From assembly GCF_018283645.1 (NCBI RefSeq), contig NZ_JAGSXH010000067.1, forward strand, positions 1 through 33,601: a stretch of DNA of 33,601 bases, written 5' to 3'. Shown piece by piece: positions 6,822 through 16,815 of the stretch. Position 1 is the first letter of the stretch; each line of letters begins with the position of its first letter. Both the position numbers and the translations under genes were made by a program. The notes under the pieces are model-generated. The model was not told the origin of the DNA and did no database searches. It saw only the letters and a program-made list of their open reading frames with translations. This DNA comes from Actinocrinis puniceicyclus. GTDB taxonomy: Bacteria; Actinomycetota; Actinomycetes; Streptomycetales; Catenulisporaceae.

Positions 6822-9800
6822 GGGGCCTGTCCTTCCGTCGGTGCGCTGGGGTCGTTCCGGTGCAGGCGGCGCGCGAGAGCGGCGGGGGTCGGCGCGTCGA
6901 ACAGCGTGCGCACGTCCGGCCCTGGCCGCAGCGCGCCGATCAGGCGCAGGGCCTTGAGAGAGTCGCCGCCGAGGCGGAAGAAGTCGTCGTCGGCGCCGAC
7001 GCGCTCGGCGCCGAGGACCCGGGCGAACAGCGCGCAGAGTCTTTCCTCGGCCGCATTCGCGGGCGCGCGATAGACGGCTTCGGGCCGCGGCGTCGCAGGG
7101 CTCGATGCGGGAGTCGACGCGGGAGTCGATACGGGACTCGACGCAGGGCCCGGTGTCTCGGCCGGAGGAGCGAGGAACGTGCGCACCGCCGCGTGCGGAT
7201 CGGCCGCGATCCGGTCCAGCAGCCGCCGCAGCTCGGACACGGTCCGCTCGGCCTCGTCGCTCGTGTACGCGTCCTGACGGTAGCTGAGCTCCAGGTGGAG
7301 CCGCTCACCCGGCACGATCATGAGCTTGACCGGGTAGTGGTACGCGTCGGCTCCCCCGAACCCGATCACGCGCAGCGCGGTGCCCGGCAGTTCGGCGCTC
7401 AGCGAGCCGCGCGGGTAGTTCTGGAAGACCAGGGTGCTGTCGAACAGCGTGCCGAGCCCCGCGACGCGCTGGATGTCGGAAAGACCGAGGTGGTGGTACG
7501 CGCTCAAGGCGCTCTGCTCGCGCTGGACGCGAGCGAACAGCCCGGTGAGCGGCTCCTGCGGGTCGAGGGTGACGCGGACCGCGACGGTGTTGATCAGCAG
7601 GCCGATGATGTCCTCGGCGCCGGCCAGGTCGGGCGAGCGGCCGGACACGGTCGCGCCGAAGACGACGTCTCGCCGGCCGGTGCGTGAGGCGAGCAGCAGC
7701 GCCCACACGCCCTGAATCAGGGTATTGAGTGTGAAGCCCTCGGTGCGTGCCAGGGCGGCGAGCCGGTCGGTCAGCTGCGCCGGCAGCTCGTGCGCCAGCT
7801 GCGCGGGTAGGGCCGTGACCGTGTTCTGATCCGCGTGCGGGGCCAGCAGCGTCGGCTGCGGTAGCCCGGCGAGCGCCCGGCTCCAGGCCAGTTCCGCGGC
7901 GGGCCGGTCCTGGTCGCGCAGCCAGGCGAGGTGTTCGCGCGCCGGCGCGGGCGCGCCCAGCGCCGCGTCGTCGCCGCCGTCCGCGTACAGCCGGACCAGT
8001 TCTTCCAGCAGCCGCGGCAGCGACCAGCCGTCGAGCAGAAGGTGGTGGTGCGTGAACACGAGCCGGGCCCGATCCCCGGGCAGGCGGATCAGGGTGAAAC
8101 GCAGCAGCGCGGCGGCGGCCGGGTCGAACCGGCGCGCGCGGTCTTCGGCCAGGAAGTCGTCCGCTTCGCGCCGCGCGTGCGCGGGATCGAGGGCACGCAG
8201 GTCGGTCTGCCGCCACGGCAGCGGCACGCGCGGGGCGATCAGCTGCACCGGTTCGCCGCCCTCGCGCTGGATGAACGCGGCCCGCAGGGCGTCGTGGCGG
8301 CCGACCAGTGTGTCGCACGCGGCTCGCAGCCGGTCGGCGTCGAGGTCGCCTTCGAGGTCGAGCACGGTCTGCACGTTGTACACGTCGAGCGCGGGACTAC
8401 GAGTGTCGTAGCGGGCGTGGAACAGCAGTCCTTCCTGCACCGCGGTGAGCGGCAGCAGGTCCGCCACGCCGTGCGGCGCCCGCGCTTCGATCGCTTCGAG
8501 CTCCTCCATGGTGACGGAGACGAGCGGTACGTCGGAGGGTGTGAGCGTGCCGGCGCCCGGCCGCAGGGCGGACAGGGCGCGCAGCGCCGCGAACCAGAGC
8601 TCTGCCAGCTCTCGCACGTCGCTCTCGCGCAGCAGGCCCTCGGCCCAGGTCCACGACGCGGTGAGGCGCGGCCCGTCCGGGTGATCGCGGGTCAGTACGT
8701 TGAGTTCGACCGGGTGCGCCAGCGGCATGCCGGGGTCGGCCTGCGCGCCGACGCATTCGGCCTCGGCGGCGGGTTGCCAGAGCCCGGACTCGGGGGCGGC
8801 GAAGCGGCCGAGGTAGTTGAAGCCGAGCCGCGCCCCGGTGCGGCCGGCCAGGTCCGGCGCGGCGGCGGGGTTCAGGTACCTGAGCAGGCCGTAGCCGAGA
8901 CCGCGGCGCGGGACCGCGCGCAGTTGCTCCTTCGTGCTCTTGAGCGCCCGCAGCAGCGCGGAGCCGTCGCCGGTGCCGTCGGCGTCACCGCCTCCTGCGC
9001 CTGTGACGGCCGGCTTCCAGTCCGCCGCCGCCTCGATGCGGACGGGGTAGAGGCTGGTGAACCAGCCGACCGTGCGGGTCAGGTCGAGTTCCGCTTCGGA
9101 GCCCGGGGCGCTGGGTTCCTCGCGGCCGTGGCCTTCGAGGTCGATGACGACCGGCGCGGCGTGGTCCACGTCGCGGTCCGCATCGGCGTCCCGCCGCGTG
9201 CGCCGCCATTCCCGCACCGCGAGGGCGAGAGCGCACAGCAGCACGTCGTCGACCCCGGCACGCAGCGCGGCCGGCACGCTGCCCAGCAGCGGCTCGGTGT
9301 GGCCGGCGGGCAGCGTGAGCTCGAGCGTGCGCGCGGTGGCCTGCACGTCGACCGCCGGATCGAACGGGCGCGCGGTCGGCAGGGGTTCTTCGTCCTCGAC
9401 GATGCTCGCCCAGCGTCGGGCCTCGCCGAGCGTTTCCGGCTCGTGCGCCTCGCGGTGCAGCCGGGTGGCCCAGGTGCGCAGCGAGGTCGGCACCGGCGCG
9501 AGGGCCGGCTCGCGACCCCGGGTGATCGCGTCCCACGCGGCTTGCAGGTCCGGCAGCAGGATGCGCCAGGAGACGCCGTCCACGGACAGGTGGTGGATCA
9601 TCACCAGCAGGCGGCCGGTGCGTTCGGGCTCTGCGTCGAACCACACCGCGCGCAGCATCCGGCCCCGCTGCGGGTCGAGCGCGGCCTGCGCGAGCCGCGC
9701 CTGCCGCGCGATGTGCGCGCGCAGCGCGCCGTCGTCTTCGAGTGCTGAGATGTCGTCGCGGCTCACGCAGTCCGCGGCGCGGATCGCGCCGCGCGCGGGA

Positions 9801-12800
9801 ACGTGCTGGGACCAGGTTCCGTCGCCCTCGTCGACCCGCAGGACCATCCGCAGCGCGTCGTGGTGGTCGAGCAGCGCCTGTACCGCCGCGGTCAGCTCTT
9901 CCAGGCCCAGCGCGGGCGGGACCTCCAAGAGCATGGACTGGTTGAACCCGGCGAACGGGCCTCCGCGTTCCCGCAGCCAGTGCGCTATCGGGGCGAGCGG
10001 TACCTCGCCGAGCGCCGCGTCAGGGTCCTCACGCGATCCGGTGTCCGCGGTGCGCGCCACGCGCGCGAGGCCGGCGACGGTCGGGTGCGCGAACACGTCA
10101 CGGGGGGTGATCCGCAGGCCGCCGGCGCGGGCGCGCGCGGCCAGCTGGATCGAGATGATCGAGTCGCCGCCCTGGGCGAAGAAGTCGTCGTCGATGCCGA
10201 CGCGCTCCGGTTCGAGCCCCAGGACTTCGGCGTACAAGGCGACGAGCAGTTCCTCGCGCGGCGTGCGCGGCGCGCGGCGCTCGCCGCGGGAGGCGAAGTC
10301 CGGTTCGGGCAGGGCGCGCCGGTCGAGTTTTCCGCTCGGCGTCAACGGCAACCGCGGCAGGGACACAAGCGCGGCGGGGACCATGTACTGCGGCAGTTGC
10401 GCGGCCAAGTCCCGGCGTAGCGACGTGGTGTCGATCAGGGCATCGGCGTCGCGGGGAACGACGTACCCGATCAGGCGGGTGACGCCGCGGGTGTCTTCGC
10501 GTGCGATGACAGCGGCCCGGGCGACGTCGGCGTGCGCGGTGAGTACGTGTTCGATCTCGCCGGGTTCGATCCGGAAGCCGCGCAGCTTGACCTGGTGGTC
10601 GGTGCGCCCGTCGAACACCAGGTCGCCGTCCGCGGTCCAGTGCGCCAGGTCCCCGGTGCGGTACATGCGGGTTCCGGGCGGGCCGAACGGATCCGCGACG
10701 AAGCGTTCCGAGGTCAGTGCCGCCCGGCCGAGGTAGCCGCGGGCCAGGCCGGTGCCCGCGATGTAGAGCTCGCCGACGGTGCCCGGCGGCAGCGGGCGCA
10801 GGGCGGGATCGAGCACGTAGGCGCGCGTGTTGGCGATGGGACGGCCGATCGGTACGGTCTCGCCGGCGCGGTAGCGCGAGCCGGGCTGTGCGGCGAACGC
10901 GGTCACGTCCACGGAGGCTTCGGTCGGCCCGTAGAGGTTGTGCAGCCGGGCGGGCAGCAGCGCGTGGAAGCGCTCCGCCATGCGCGCCGGAAGGGCTTCG
11001 CCGCTGCAGAAGACCCGGCGCAGCCGCGTGCAGGAGCCGGCTTCGGGCGTCTGGAGGAAGGCATCGAGCATGGACGGCACGAAGTGCACGGTCGTCACGT
11101 CGTGGCGCCGCATCGTCTCGGCCAGATAAGCAGGGTCCTTGTGCCCGTCGGGTTTGGCCAGCACGAGGGTGGCGCCGACCAGCAGCGGCCAGAAGAACTC
11201 CCACACGGACACGTCGAAACTCGCCGGGGTCTTCTGCAGCACCCGGTCATCCGGTGCGAGCGGATACTGCGCCTGCATCCACAGCAACCGATTGACAATG
11301 CCGGCATGCGGCACGACGACGCCCTTGGGCCGGCCGGTCGAACCGGAGGTGTAGATCACGTAGGCCGCGTCCAGGACCGTGGGCCGGATGCGCGGCGGCG
11401 CCGTCTGCGCGCTCGCGCCGAGCCGCCAGAGCGCCGCGTATTCGGCCTGGTCGATGTGCAGGGCGGGCGCCGCGTCCGCCAGCATGAAGCGGACGCGTTC
11501 GTGCGGCAGGTCCGGATCGATCGGAAGGTACGCGGCGCCGGCGCGGTGGACCGCGTACAGCGCGATGACCAGTTCGAGGCCGCGGGGCAGCTGCACGGCG
11601 ACGATGTCGCCCGGCCCGACACCCCTGACCCGCAGCGCGCGGGCCAGCCGGTCGGCCTCGGCGTCCAGCTCCCGGTAGGCCAGCCGTCGTTCCGCGTCGA
11701 TCAACGCTATCGCGTCCGGGGTGCGCTCGACCTGGGTCTCGAACAGCTCCGGCAGGCTCGCCCCGGGCAGGATTCGGGCGGTCTCGTTCCAGCGGCCCAG
11801 GATCCGCGCCCGCTCCGGCGCGGTGAGCACGTCGACGCAGGCGAGCGCGGCGTCGAGGTTCCCGGTCATCGCCTTGATCAGATGACTGAGACGGTCCAGG
11901 ATGCTCTGCGCCTCGTCGCGGTCGAACACGTCGGGCCGGTAGCTCAGTTCGAAGGCCAGCCGTTGCCCCGGCAACACGACGAGCGTGAGCGGGTAGTGCG
12001 TCGCGCCGGTCTCCTCCTGCCGGGCCGCCTCGTCGTCGAGCAGGCCGACGCTGAGACCGGGGACGGCGCCGCCCGATCCGTCGCGCTCGCGCGGCGCGTT
12101 CTGGAATACGGTCGTGGTGTCGAACAGTTCGCCGAGCCCGGCCGCGCGCGCGATGTCGGCGAGACCGAGATGCTGGTAGGCGGTCAGCCGCGCCTGGCAC
12201 TCCTGGAGGTGCAGCAGCGTCGCCGCGACGGACCGGCCCGGGTCGAGGCGCACCCGCACCGGCACGGTGTTCATCAGCAGGCCGACGACCTCCTCGACGC
12301 CGGCCACCTGCCCGGGCCGCCCGGCGACGGTCGCGCCGAAGACCACGTCGCGCCGGCCGGTCAGGGCGTTGAGCAGCAGCGCCCACGATCCCTGGACGAG
12401 GGTGTTGAGGGTCAGCCCGCGTCGCTTCGCCTCGGCGGCGATCGCGGCGGTGTCCGCCTCGGGCAGCTCCAGCCGCAGCCGCTGTGGCAGGGCGCTGATC
12501 CGGGCCACCTCGTGTCCCGCCGCGACGAGCGTCGGCTCCTCGATGCCGTCGAGGGCTTCGCGCCAGGCGTTCTCGGCCTCGGCGCGGTCCTGCTCGGCCA
12601 GCCATGACAGGTAACTGCGATACGGCACCACCTCCGGCAGATCCGCGCCACGCCCCGCGTACAACGCGAACAGATCCCGGAACACCAACGGCAGCGACCA
12701 ACCGTCCAACAGGATGTGATGATGCGTGAACACCAGCACATGGCGCCGCGGCCCGAGCCTGACCAGCGTGAAACGCACCAACGGCGGCACCGCCATCTCG

Positions 12801-13150
12801 AAGCGGCGCACCCGGTCCGCCACCAGCAACCGCTCCAGCGCCGCCGCACCCTCCCCCGCCGCGAGCGAACCCAGATCCACCACCTCGAACGGCACCACCA
12901 CCGACCGCGGGATCGCCTGGATCGTCTGACCCGAACGCCGCTGCACGAACCCGGCCCGCAACGCCGCATGCCGATCCACCACACCCTGACACGCCGCCCG
13001 CAACACCGCCTCGTCCAACGCACCGTCCAGCACGCAGGGAGTCTGCACGTTGTAGACGTCCACGCCCGACTCGTCGTAGAGGGCGTGGAAGAGCATGCCC
13101 TCCTGCAGCGGGGTCAGCGGCAGAACGGCTTCGAGGGCTGACTGCTTCAC
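6818..13150 (-). CDS. NRPS, C-A(Ser)-T-E-C-T, last module without adenylation domain
   Basis: About 2,110 residues. Domains in order (approximate): C 5-445 with HHILLDG near 145; A 455-950 with [11 protein letters not shown] near 603 and PSGKLD near 942; T 970-1035 with GGDSIISI; E 1050-1500 with [10 protein letters not shown] near 1185 and [10 protein letters not shown] 1525-1960 with HHLLLDG near 1702; T 2020-2090 with GGDSLKAL. The adenylation pocket, aligned by eye to GrsA, reads D-V-W-H-F-S-L-V-D-K, the standard serine code, and the E domain predicts D-Ser on the carrier. Between the last C and T there is only a Pro/Ala/Ser/Thr-rich linker instead of an A domain, and no thioesterase or reductase follows. 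GTG at 13150 is preferred over GTG 13165: it forms a GTGA overlap with the upstream NRPS stop and has GGGAG at the right distance. Confidence 0.95.
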   Translation of the reverse strand: MKQSALEAVLPLTPLQEGMLFHALYDESGVDVYNVQTPCVLDGALDEAVLRAACQGVVDRHAALRAGFVQRRSGQTIQAIPRSVVVPFEVVDLGSLAAGEGAAALERLLVADRVRRFEMAVPPLVRFTLVRLGPRRHVLVFTHHHILLDGWSLPLVFRDLFALYAGRGADLPEVVPYRSYLSWLAEQDRAEAENAWREALDGIEEPTLVAAGHEVARISALPQRLRLELPEADTAAIAAEAKRRGLTLNTLVQGSWALLLNALTGRRDVVFGATVAGRPGQVAGVEEVVGLLMNTVPVRVRLDPGRSVAATLLHLQECQARLTAYQHLGLADIARAAGLGELFDTTTVFQNAPRERDGSGGAVPGLSVGLLDDEAARQEETGATHYPLTLVVLPGQRLAFELSYRPDVFDRDEAQSILDRLSHLIKAMTGNLDAALACVDVLTAPERARILGRWNETARILPGASLPELFETQVERTPDAIALIDAERRLAYRELDAEADRLARALRVRGVGPGDIVAVQLPRGLELVIALYAVHRAGAAYLPIDPDLPHERVRFMLADAAPALHIDQAEYAALWRLGASAQTAPPRIRPTVLDAAYVIYTSGSTGRPKGVVVPHAGIVNRLLWMQAQYPLAPDDRVLQKTPASFDVSVWEFFWPLLVGATLVLAKPDGHKDPAYLAETMRRHDVTTVHFVPSMLDAFLQTPEAGSCTRLRRVFCSGEALPARMAERFHALLPARLHNLYGPTEASVDVTAFAAQPGSRYRAGETVPIGRPIANTRAYVLDPALRPLPPGTVGELYIAGTGLARGYLGRAALTSERFVADPFGPPGTRMYRTGDLAHWTADGDLVFDGRTDHQVKLRGFRIEPGEIEHVLTAHADVARAAVIAREDTRGVTRLIGYVVPRDADALIDTTSLRRDLAAQLPQYMVPAALVSLPRLPLTPSGKLDRRALPEPDFASRGERRAPRTPREELLVALYAEVLGLEPERVGIDDDFFAQGGDSIISIQLAARARAGGLRITPRDVFAHPTVAGLARVARTADTGSREDPDAALGEVPLAPIAHWLRERGGPFAGFNQSMLLEVPPALGLEELTAAVQALLDHHDALRMVLRVDEGDGTWSQHVPARGAIRAADCVSRDDISALEDDGALRAHIARQARLAQAALDPQRGRMLRAVWFDAEPERTGRLLVMIHHLSVDGVSWRILLPDLQAAWDAITRGREPALAPVPTSLRTWATRLHREAHEPETLGEARRWASIVEDEEPLPTARPFDPAVDVQATARTLELTLPAGHTEPLLGSVPAALRAGVDDVLLCALALAVREWRRTRRDADADRDVDHAAPVVIDLEGHGREEPSAPGSEAELDLTRTVGWFTSLYPVRIEAAADWKPAVTGAGGGDADGTGDGSALLRALKSTKEQLRAVPRRGLGYGLLRYLNPAAAPDLAGRTGARLGFNYLGRFAAPESGLWQPAAEAECVGAQADPGMPLAHPVELNVLTRDHPDGPRLTASWTWAEGLLRESDVRELAELWFAALRALSALRPGAGTLTPSDVPLVSVTMEELEAIEARAPHGVADLLPLTAVQEGLLFHARYDTRSPALDVYNVQTVLDLEGDLDADRLRAACDTLVGRHDALRAAFIQREGGEPVQLIAPRVPLPWRQTDLRALDPAHARREADDFLAEDRARRFDPAAAALLRFTLIRLPGDRARLVFTHHHLLLDGWSLPRLLEELVRLYADGGDDAALGAPAPAREHLAWLRDQDRPAAELAWSRALAGLPQPTLLAPHADQNTVTALPAQLAHELPAQLTDRLAALARTEGFTLNTLIQGVWALLLASRTGRRDVVFGATVSGRSPDLAGAEDIIGLLINTVAVRVTLDPQEPLTGLFARVQREQSALSAYHHLGLSDIQRVAGLGTLFDSTLVFQNYPRGSLSAELPGTALRVIGFGGADAYHYPVKLMIVPGERLHLELSYRQDAYTSDEAERTVSELRRLLDRIAADPHAAVRTFLAPPAETPGPASSPVSTPASTPASSPATPRPEAVYRAPANAAEERLCALFARVLGAERVGADDDFFRLGGDSLKALRLIGALRPGPDVRTLFDAPTPAALARRLHRNDPSAPTEGQAP

Positions 13151-16100
13151 CGGGAGTTCTCCCACTGCGTTTCGAGCTCGGCGAGCTCGTCGAGGTCCAG
13201 TTCGATCAGCGGTTCGGCGTCGGCGTCCGCCGGCCCGGCCGGTTCGGCGCGCGTCTCGCGGGCGACGGCCGCCAGCGCCGCGACGGTCGGATGCTCGAAG
13301 ACGTCGCGCGGGGTGATCTCGATGCCCGCGGCGCGCGCCCGAGCGGCCAGCTGGATGGAGATGATCGAGTCCCCGCCCAGGTCGAAGAAGTCCTGCTCGA
13401 CGCCTACCCCGGGGCGGCCGAGCACGTCGGCGAACACCTCGCGCAGGATCCGCTCGCGTTCGGTGGCCGGGGCGCGGCCCTCGGCTTCGGCGTCCGCGCC
13501 GCCCGGCACGGGCAGTGCCGCGCGATCGAGCTTGCCGTTCGCGGTCACCGGCAGCTTCGGCAGGTCGATGAACGCGGCCGGAACCATGTAGTCGGGCAGC
13601 CGCGCGGCCAGGTGCGCGCGCAACTGCTGCGCGTCCGGGCAGCCGGGCGCACCGTCCGCGGGCACCACGTACGCGGTCAGCCTCCTGATACCCGGCTGGT
13701 CCTCCCGCAGCACGACGGCGGACTGCGCGACGAGCGGATGCGCGGCCAGTGCCGATTCGATCTCACCCGGCTCGATGCGGAAGCCGCGCAGCTTGATCTG
13801 CTGGTCGGCGCGCCCGGCGAACAGCAGCGTGCCGTCGGCGCTCCAGCGCACCAGGTCTCCGGTGCGGTACATGCGGGCCCCGGGCGGACCGTACGGGTCG
13901 GCGACGAAACGTTCCGCGGTCGCGGCGGCGCGGCCGAAGTAGCCGCGGGCCAGCCCGGCGCCGCCGACGTAGAGTTCGCCGACCGCGCCGGGCGGCAGCA
14001 GCCGCAGCGCGCCGTCGAGCACGTAGACGCGGGTATCCTCCAGCGGGCGCCCGATCGGGACGGCATCAGGCACCTGGGATGGCGAGCGCATCGGATGGCA
14101 GGTCGCGAAGACGGTCGTCTCGGTGGGTCCGTACCCGTCGACGACGGTGAGGCCCGGGCAGTGTTCCAGCACGCGGCGCACCATGGCCGCGGACACCACG
14201 TCGCCGCCGGTCCACACCTGGCGCACACCGCGCAGCGCCTGCGGCTGTTCCTGGGCGACCATCCGGAACAGGCCCGCGGTCAGCCACAGCGAGGTCAGGC
14301 GCTGCTCGGTGACGAGCGCGGCGAGGCCGGGCACGTCGAGGTCGGGGCTCGGGCAGATCACCACGGTGCCGCCGCCGAGCAGCGGAACCCAGAGCTCGTA
14401 CACGATCGCGTCGAAGGCCTGCGCGGAGTGCAGCAGCACCCTGGCTTGGTCCTCCGGGGTGAAGCAGCGGTCCGCGGCCAGTTCGAGCACGCCGCGGTGC
14501 GTGGCCGCCACGCCCTTGGGGCCGCCGGTCGAACCGGAGGTGAACATGACGTAGGCGAGCCGGTCGGCACCGGCCGCCAGGTCCGCACCGCCGGGCGTCG
14601 CGTCCGCGGCCTCGACCCGCTGCCCTTCCGCTTCGAAGCCGGCGTTCCCCGCTTCCTCGTCGCGGTCCGCGTCGACGACGAGCACGCGGGCGCCGTGCCC
14701 GAAATCGGCCAGGCCGCGGGCGCACTGATCGGTCAACAGGACCCGTACACCGGTCGCCTGCGTGATCTCCAGCAGCCGCGACGCCGGCGAGCGCACGTCC
14801 AAGGGCACGTACACGCCCCCGGCTTTCAGCACCGCGAGCAGGGAGACCACCAGGTCCGCGGAACGGCTCTGCAGGACGGCGACCCGGTCCTCGGGCCCGA
14901 CCGCGGCGGCCCGCAGCCGCTCGGCCAGCCGGTCCGCGCGCGCGTCGAGTTCGGCGTAGGTGAGCCGGGTGCGGCCGCACACGACGGCCTCGGCCAGCGG
15001 TGTGGCGCGCGCCTGCCGCTCGAAGCGCCCGTGTACCGAGCCGTCCGCGAGCGCGGACGCGGCGGGCCGCTGCCTGCCGTGCAGTGTCGAGACCTGCGCG
15101 CGTTCCGCCGGGGTGGCGATCTCCAGCCGGCCGATCGGCAGACCGGCGTCCGCCTCGGTCAGCGCGCTGAGGAACGCGCCGAAGCGCGCGCGGTGCCCGG
15201 AGAGCTCGTGCTGCTCGTACCGCGCCGGATTCGCGTCGAAATCCACCTGCAGGCCGCTGCCGTCGGACGCGTCGTAGACCGTGATCGCCAGGTCCTTGAT
15301 CGGCCCGCCGGAGAGGTTGTGCGCCGACGTCGGCAGGCCGGCGAAACCCAGCTCGCCGCCGAAAATCAGAATGTTGACGGAAATGCCGAACAGATGCCGG
15401 TTGCCGCGCAACAGCCGCAGTCGCCGGCGCAGGTCGTCGTAGGGGTAGCACTGGCGCACCAGCAGCTCGCCGAGTTGCGCTGCCGCGTGCCGCAGCAGTT
15501 CGTCCTTGGTCATGGCGGGGTGCAGCGACAGCCGCAGCGGCAGTTCGTTGGCCATCATGCCGGGGGTTTCGCGGGCGGCGCCGCGGCGGCGCGCGCTGAC
15601 CGGGATGCCGAGGGTGACCTCGGCCGCGCCGGTCATCCGGTGCAGATACGCGCCGACCGCGGCCACCATGAGGGCGGTCCAGGTCGTGCGGGCGCGCCGC
15701 GCGGACCCGCGCATCGCGTCAAGGTCCTGCTGCGATACGGCCAGGGTCTCGCGCAGCGCCTGCTCGCCCGGGGCCGCGGCGGGCCGGTCCGAGAGGCTGA
15801 CCGGCTCGGGGCGGTCGGCGAACCGCTCACCCCAGTACGCCCGGTCCTGCTCGAACTGCCCGGAAGCGCGGTACTCGGCCTCCTCCCGCACCAGATCGCT
15901 CAGCGTGCCGAGCCGCCCCGCGGCCGGGGGCTCGGCGCCCGCGAGCCGAGCGGTGTAGAGCTGCGTGACGCGCTGGGTGAACAGGGCGCCGCCGTAGCCG
16001 TCGACCAGCAGGTGATGGCAGCGGTTGTACCAGATGTGGTGCTCGTCTGCGAGCTTGATCAGCGCGTCCAGGGACAGCGGGTCGCGGGAGATGTCGACCG

Positions 16101-16443
16101 GGGTGGCCCGCTCGGCGTCCATCCATGATCGTGCGGCCGCGAGCGGATCCGGTTCGCCGCTCAGGTCCAGCCGCCGCAGCCCGCGCCCTACGTGCCCGAC
16201 GATGCGCTGGTGCGGCCCGTCGTCGTCCTCGCCGAAGCTCACGTCGAAGGTCTCGCATTCGACCTCCGCGTCCCGGATCGCGCCCTGCAGCAGGTCGCCG
16301 TCCACCGGCCCGTGGATCTCCAGGTACTGCGCCAGGTTGTACACGGCGCTGCCGGGGTCGGCCTGGTGGGCGAACCAGACGCCGAGCTGCGCGGTGGTCA
16401 GCGGCAGCGGTGCCGGTCCCTGTTCGGCTGCGGGCACGCTCAT
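13147..16443 (-). CDS. NRPS, C-A(Val-like)-T
   Basis: A one-module NRPS of 1,098 residues and the first gene of the long leftward unit. Domains (approximate): C 10-440 with HHLLVDGYG near 144; A 470-980 with [11 protein letters not shown] near 638 and ANGKLD near 971; T 1000-1065 with [10 protein letters not shown]. The aligned pocket reads D-A-Y-W-W-G-G-V-F-K, close to known valine-type codes, so Val or a similar branched aliphatic is likely. The C domain opens [14 protein letters not shown], a form common in first modules of actinomycete NRPSs, and may accept the acyl group from the free carrier. The acidic C-terminal tail ([13 protein letters not shown]) could be a docking segment. ATG at 16443 is chosen over GTG 16503 because GAGAGGTGA precedes it. 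Confidence 0.94.
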   Translation of the reverse strand: MSVPAAEQGPAPLPLTTAQLGVWFAHQADPGSAVYNLAQYLEIHGPVDGDLLQGAIRDAEVECETFDVSFGEDDDGPHQRIVGHVGRGLRRLDLSGEPDPLAAARSWMDAERATPVDISRDPLSLDALIKLADEHHIWYNRCHHLLVDGYGGALFTQRVTQLYTARLAGAEPPAAGRLGTLSDLVREEAEYRASGQFEQDRAYWGERFADRPEPVSLSDRPAAAPGEQALRETLAVSQQDLDAMRGSARRARTTWTALMVAAVGAYLHRMTGAAEVTLGIPVSARRRGAARETPGMMANELPLRLSLHPAMTKDELLRHAAAQLGELLVRQCYPYDDLRRRLRLLRGNRHLFGISVNILIFGGELGFAGLPTSAHNLSGGPIKDLAITVYDASDGSGLQVDFDANPARYEQHELSGHRARFGAFLSALTEADAGLPIGRLEIATPAERAQVSTLHGRQRPAASALADGSVHGRFERQARATPLAEAVVCGRTRLTYAELDARADRLAERLRAAAVGPEDRVAVLQSRSADLVVSLLAVLKAGGVYVPLDVRSPASRLLEITQATGVRVLLTDQCARGLADFGHGARVLVVDADRDEEAGNAGFEAEGQRVEAADATPGGADLAAGADRLAYVMFTSGSTGGPKGVAATHRGVLELAADRCFTPEDQARVLLHSAQAFDAIVYELWVPLLGGGTVVICPSPDLDVPGLAALVTEQRLTSLWLTAGLFRMVAQEQPQALRGVRQVWTGGDVVSAAMVRRVLEHCPGLTVVDGYGPTETTVFATCHPMRSPSQVPDAVPIGRPLEDTRVYVLDGALRLLPPGAVGELYVGGAGLARGYFGRAAATAERFVADPYGPPGARMYRTGDLVRWSADGTLLFAGRADQQIKLRGFRIEPGEIESALAAHPLVAQSAVVLREDQPGIRRLTAYVVPADGAPGCPDAQQLRAHLAARLPDYMVPAAFIDLPKLPVTANGKLDRAALPVPGGADAEAEGRAPATERERILREVFADVLGRPGVGVEQDFFDLGGDSIISIQLAARARAAGIEITPRDVFEHPTVAALAAVARETRAEPAGPADADAEPLIELDLDELAELETQWENSR

Positions 16444-16609
16444 CTGCGGTCGGTCACCTCTCGTCGGGGCTGCGTGGCGCGCGTGCGTGGCGGCGCGGGC
16501 CACGGCCCTGCGGCGAGCGACGAGGCTGTGTTCGGCAACCGCCCGCCGCCGGATCAGGACCGCGGCGGTGCACGGCGGCGCCGCCGGCGATCACAGGCGC
16601 ACCCGACTG

Positions 16610-16656
16610 ATGCTGCCCGCGCCGGCCTCCCGCTGCCAGGCAACCGACCGGCAACT
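16610..16656 (-). promoter_or_regulatory. Leftward cluster promoter with 11-bp-spaced repeats (NRPS operon)
   Basis: On the minus strand two GTTGCC hexamers (complements of GGCAAC at 16650-16655 and 16639-16644) are 11 bp apart, the second continuing TGGCAGC. CAGCAT (16610-16615) starts 29 bp after the second hexamer and fits a -10. The predicted leader before the NRPS ATG at 16443 is about 160 nt. The layout matches that found at the 1,930-2,035 intergenic region. Confidence 0.68.
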
Positions 16657-16689
16657 CGGACCTGCGCCTTTGCCGCCGCGCGCGTCGCA

Positions 16690-16736
16690 GTTGCCGGATT
16701 CTTGCCTGGCAGCGGCCGCGCGCCGCCGCGCAGAAT
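16690..16736 (+). promoter_or_regulatory. Rightward cluster promoter with 11-bp-spaced repeats (acyl ligase operon)
   Basis: GTTGCC at 16690-16695 and CTTGCCTGGCAGC from 16701 are 11 bp apart; CAGAAT at 16731-16736 begins 30 bp after the second hexamer and is the candidate -10. The ATG at 16735 overlaps this box, which argues that the acyl ligase starts downstream, at GTG 16816. The 370-bp intergenic region 16444-16815 holds this promoter, its leftward partner and no other gene. Confidence 0.68.
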
Positions 16737-16815
16737 GACCGGGCACCGGGCGGTGCGCTTGGCCGTGCTCATCCGGAGCGCCGGCACGCGCGTGCCGGGA
16801 GAGGACCGACGAGTC

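Noticed and set aside
10532..12607. Long rightward open frames opposite the large NRPS (also 7931-9748, 13291-16128 and others)
   Set aside because: They mirror high-GC codon bias on the other strand; the leftward frames carry all NRPS motifs.
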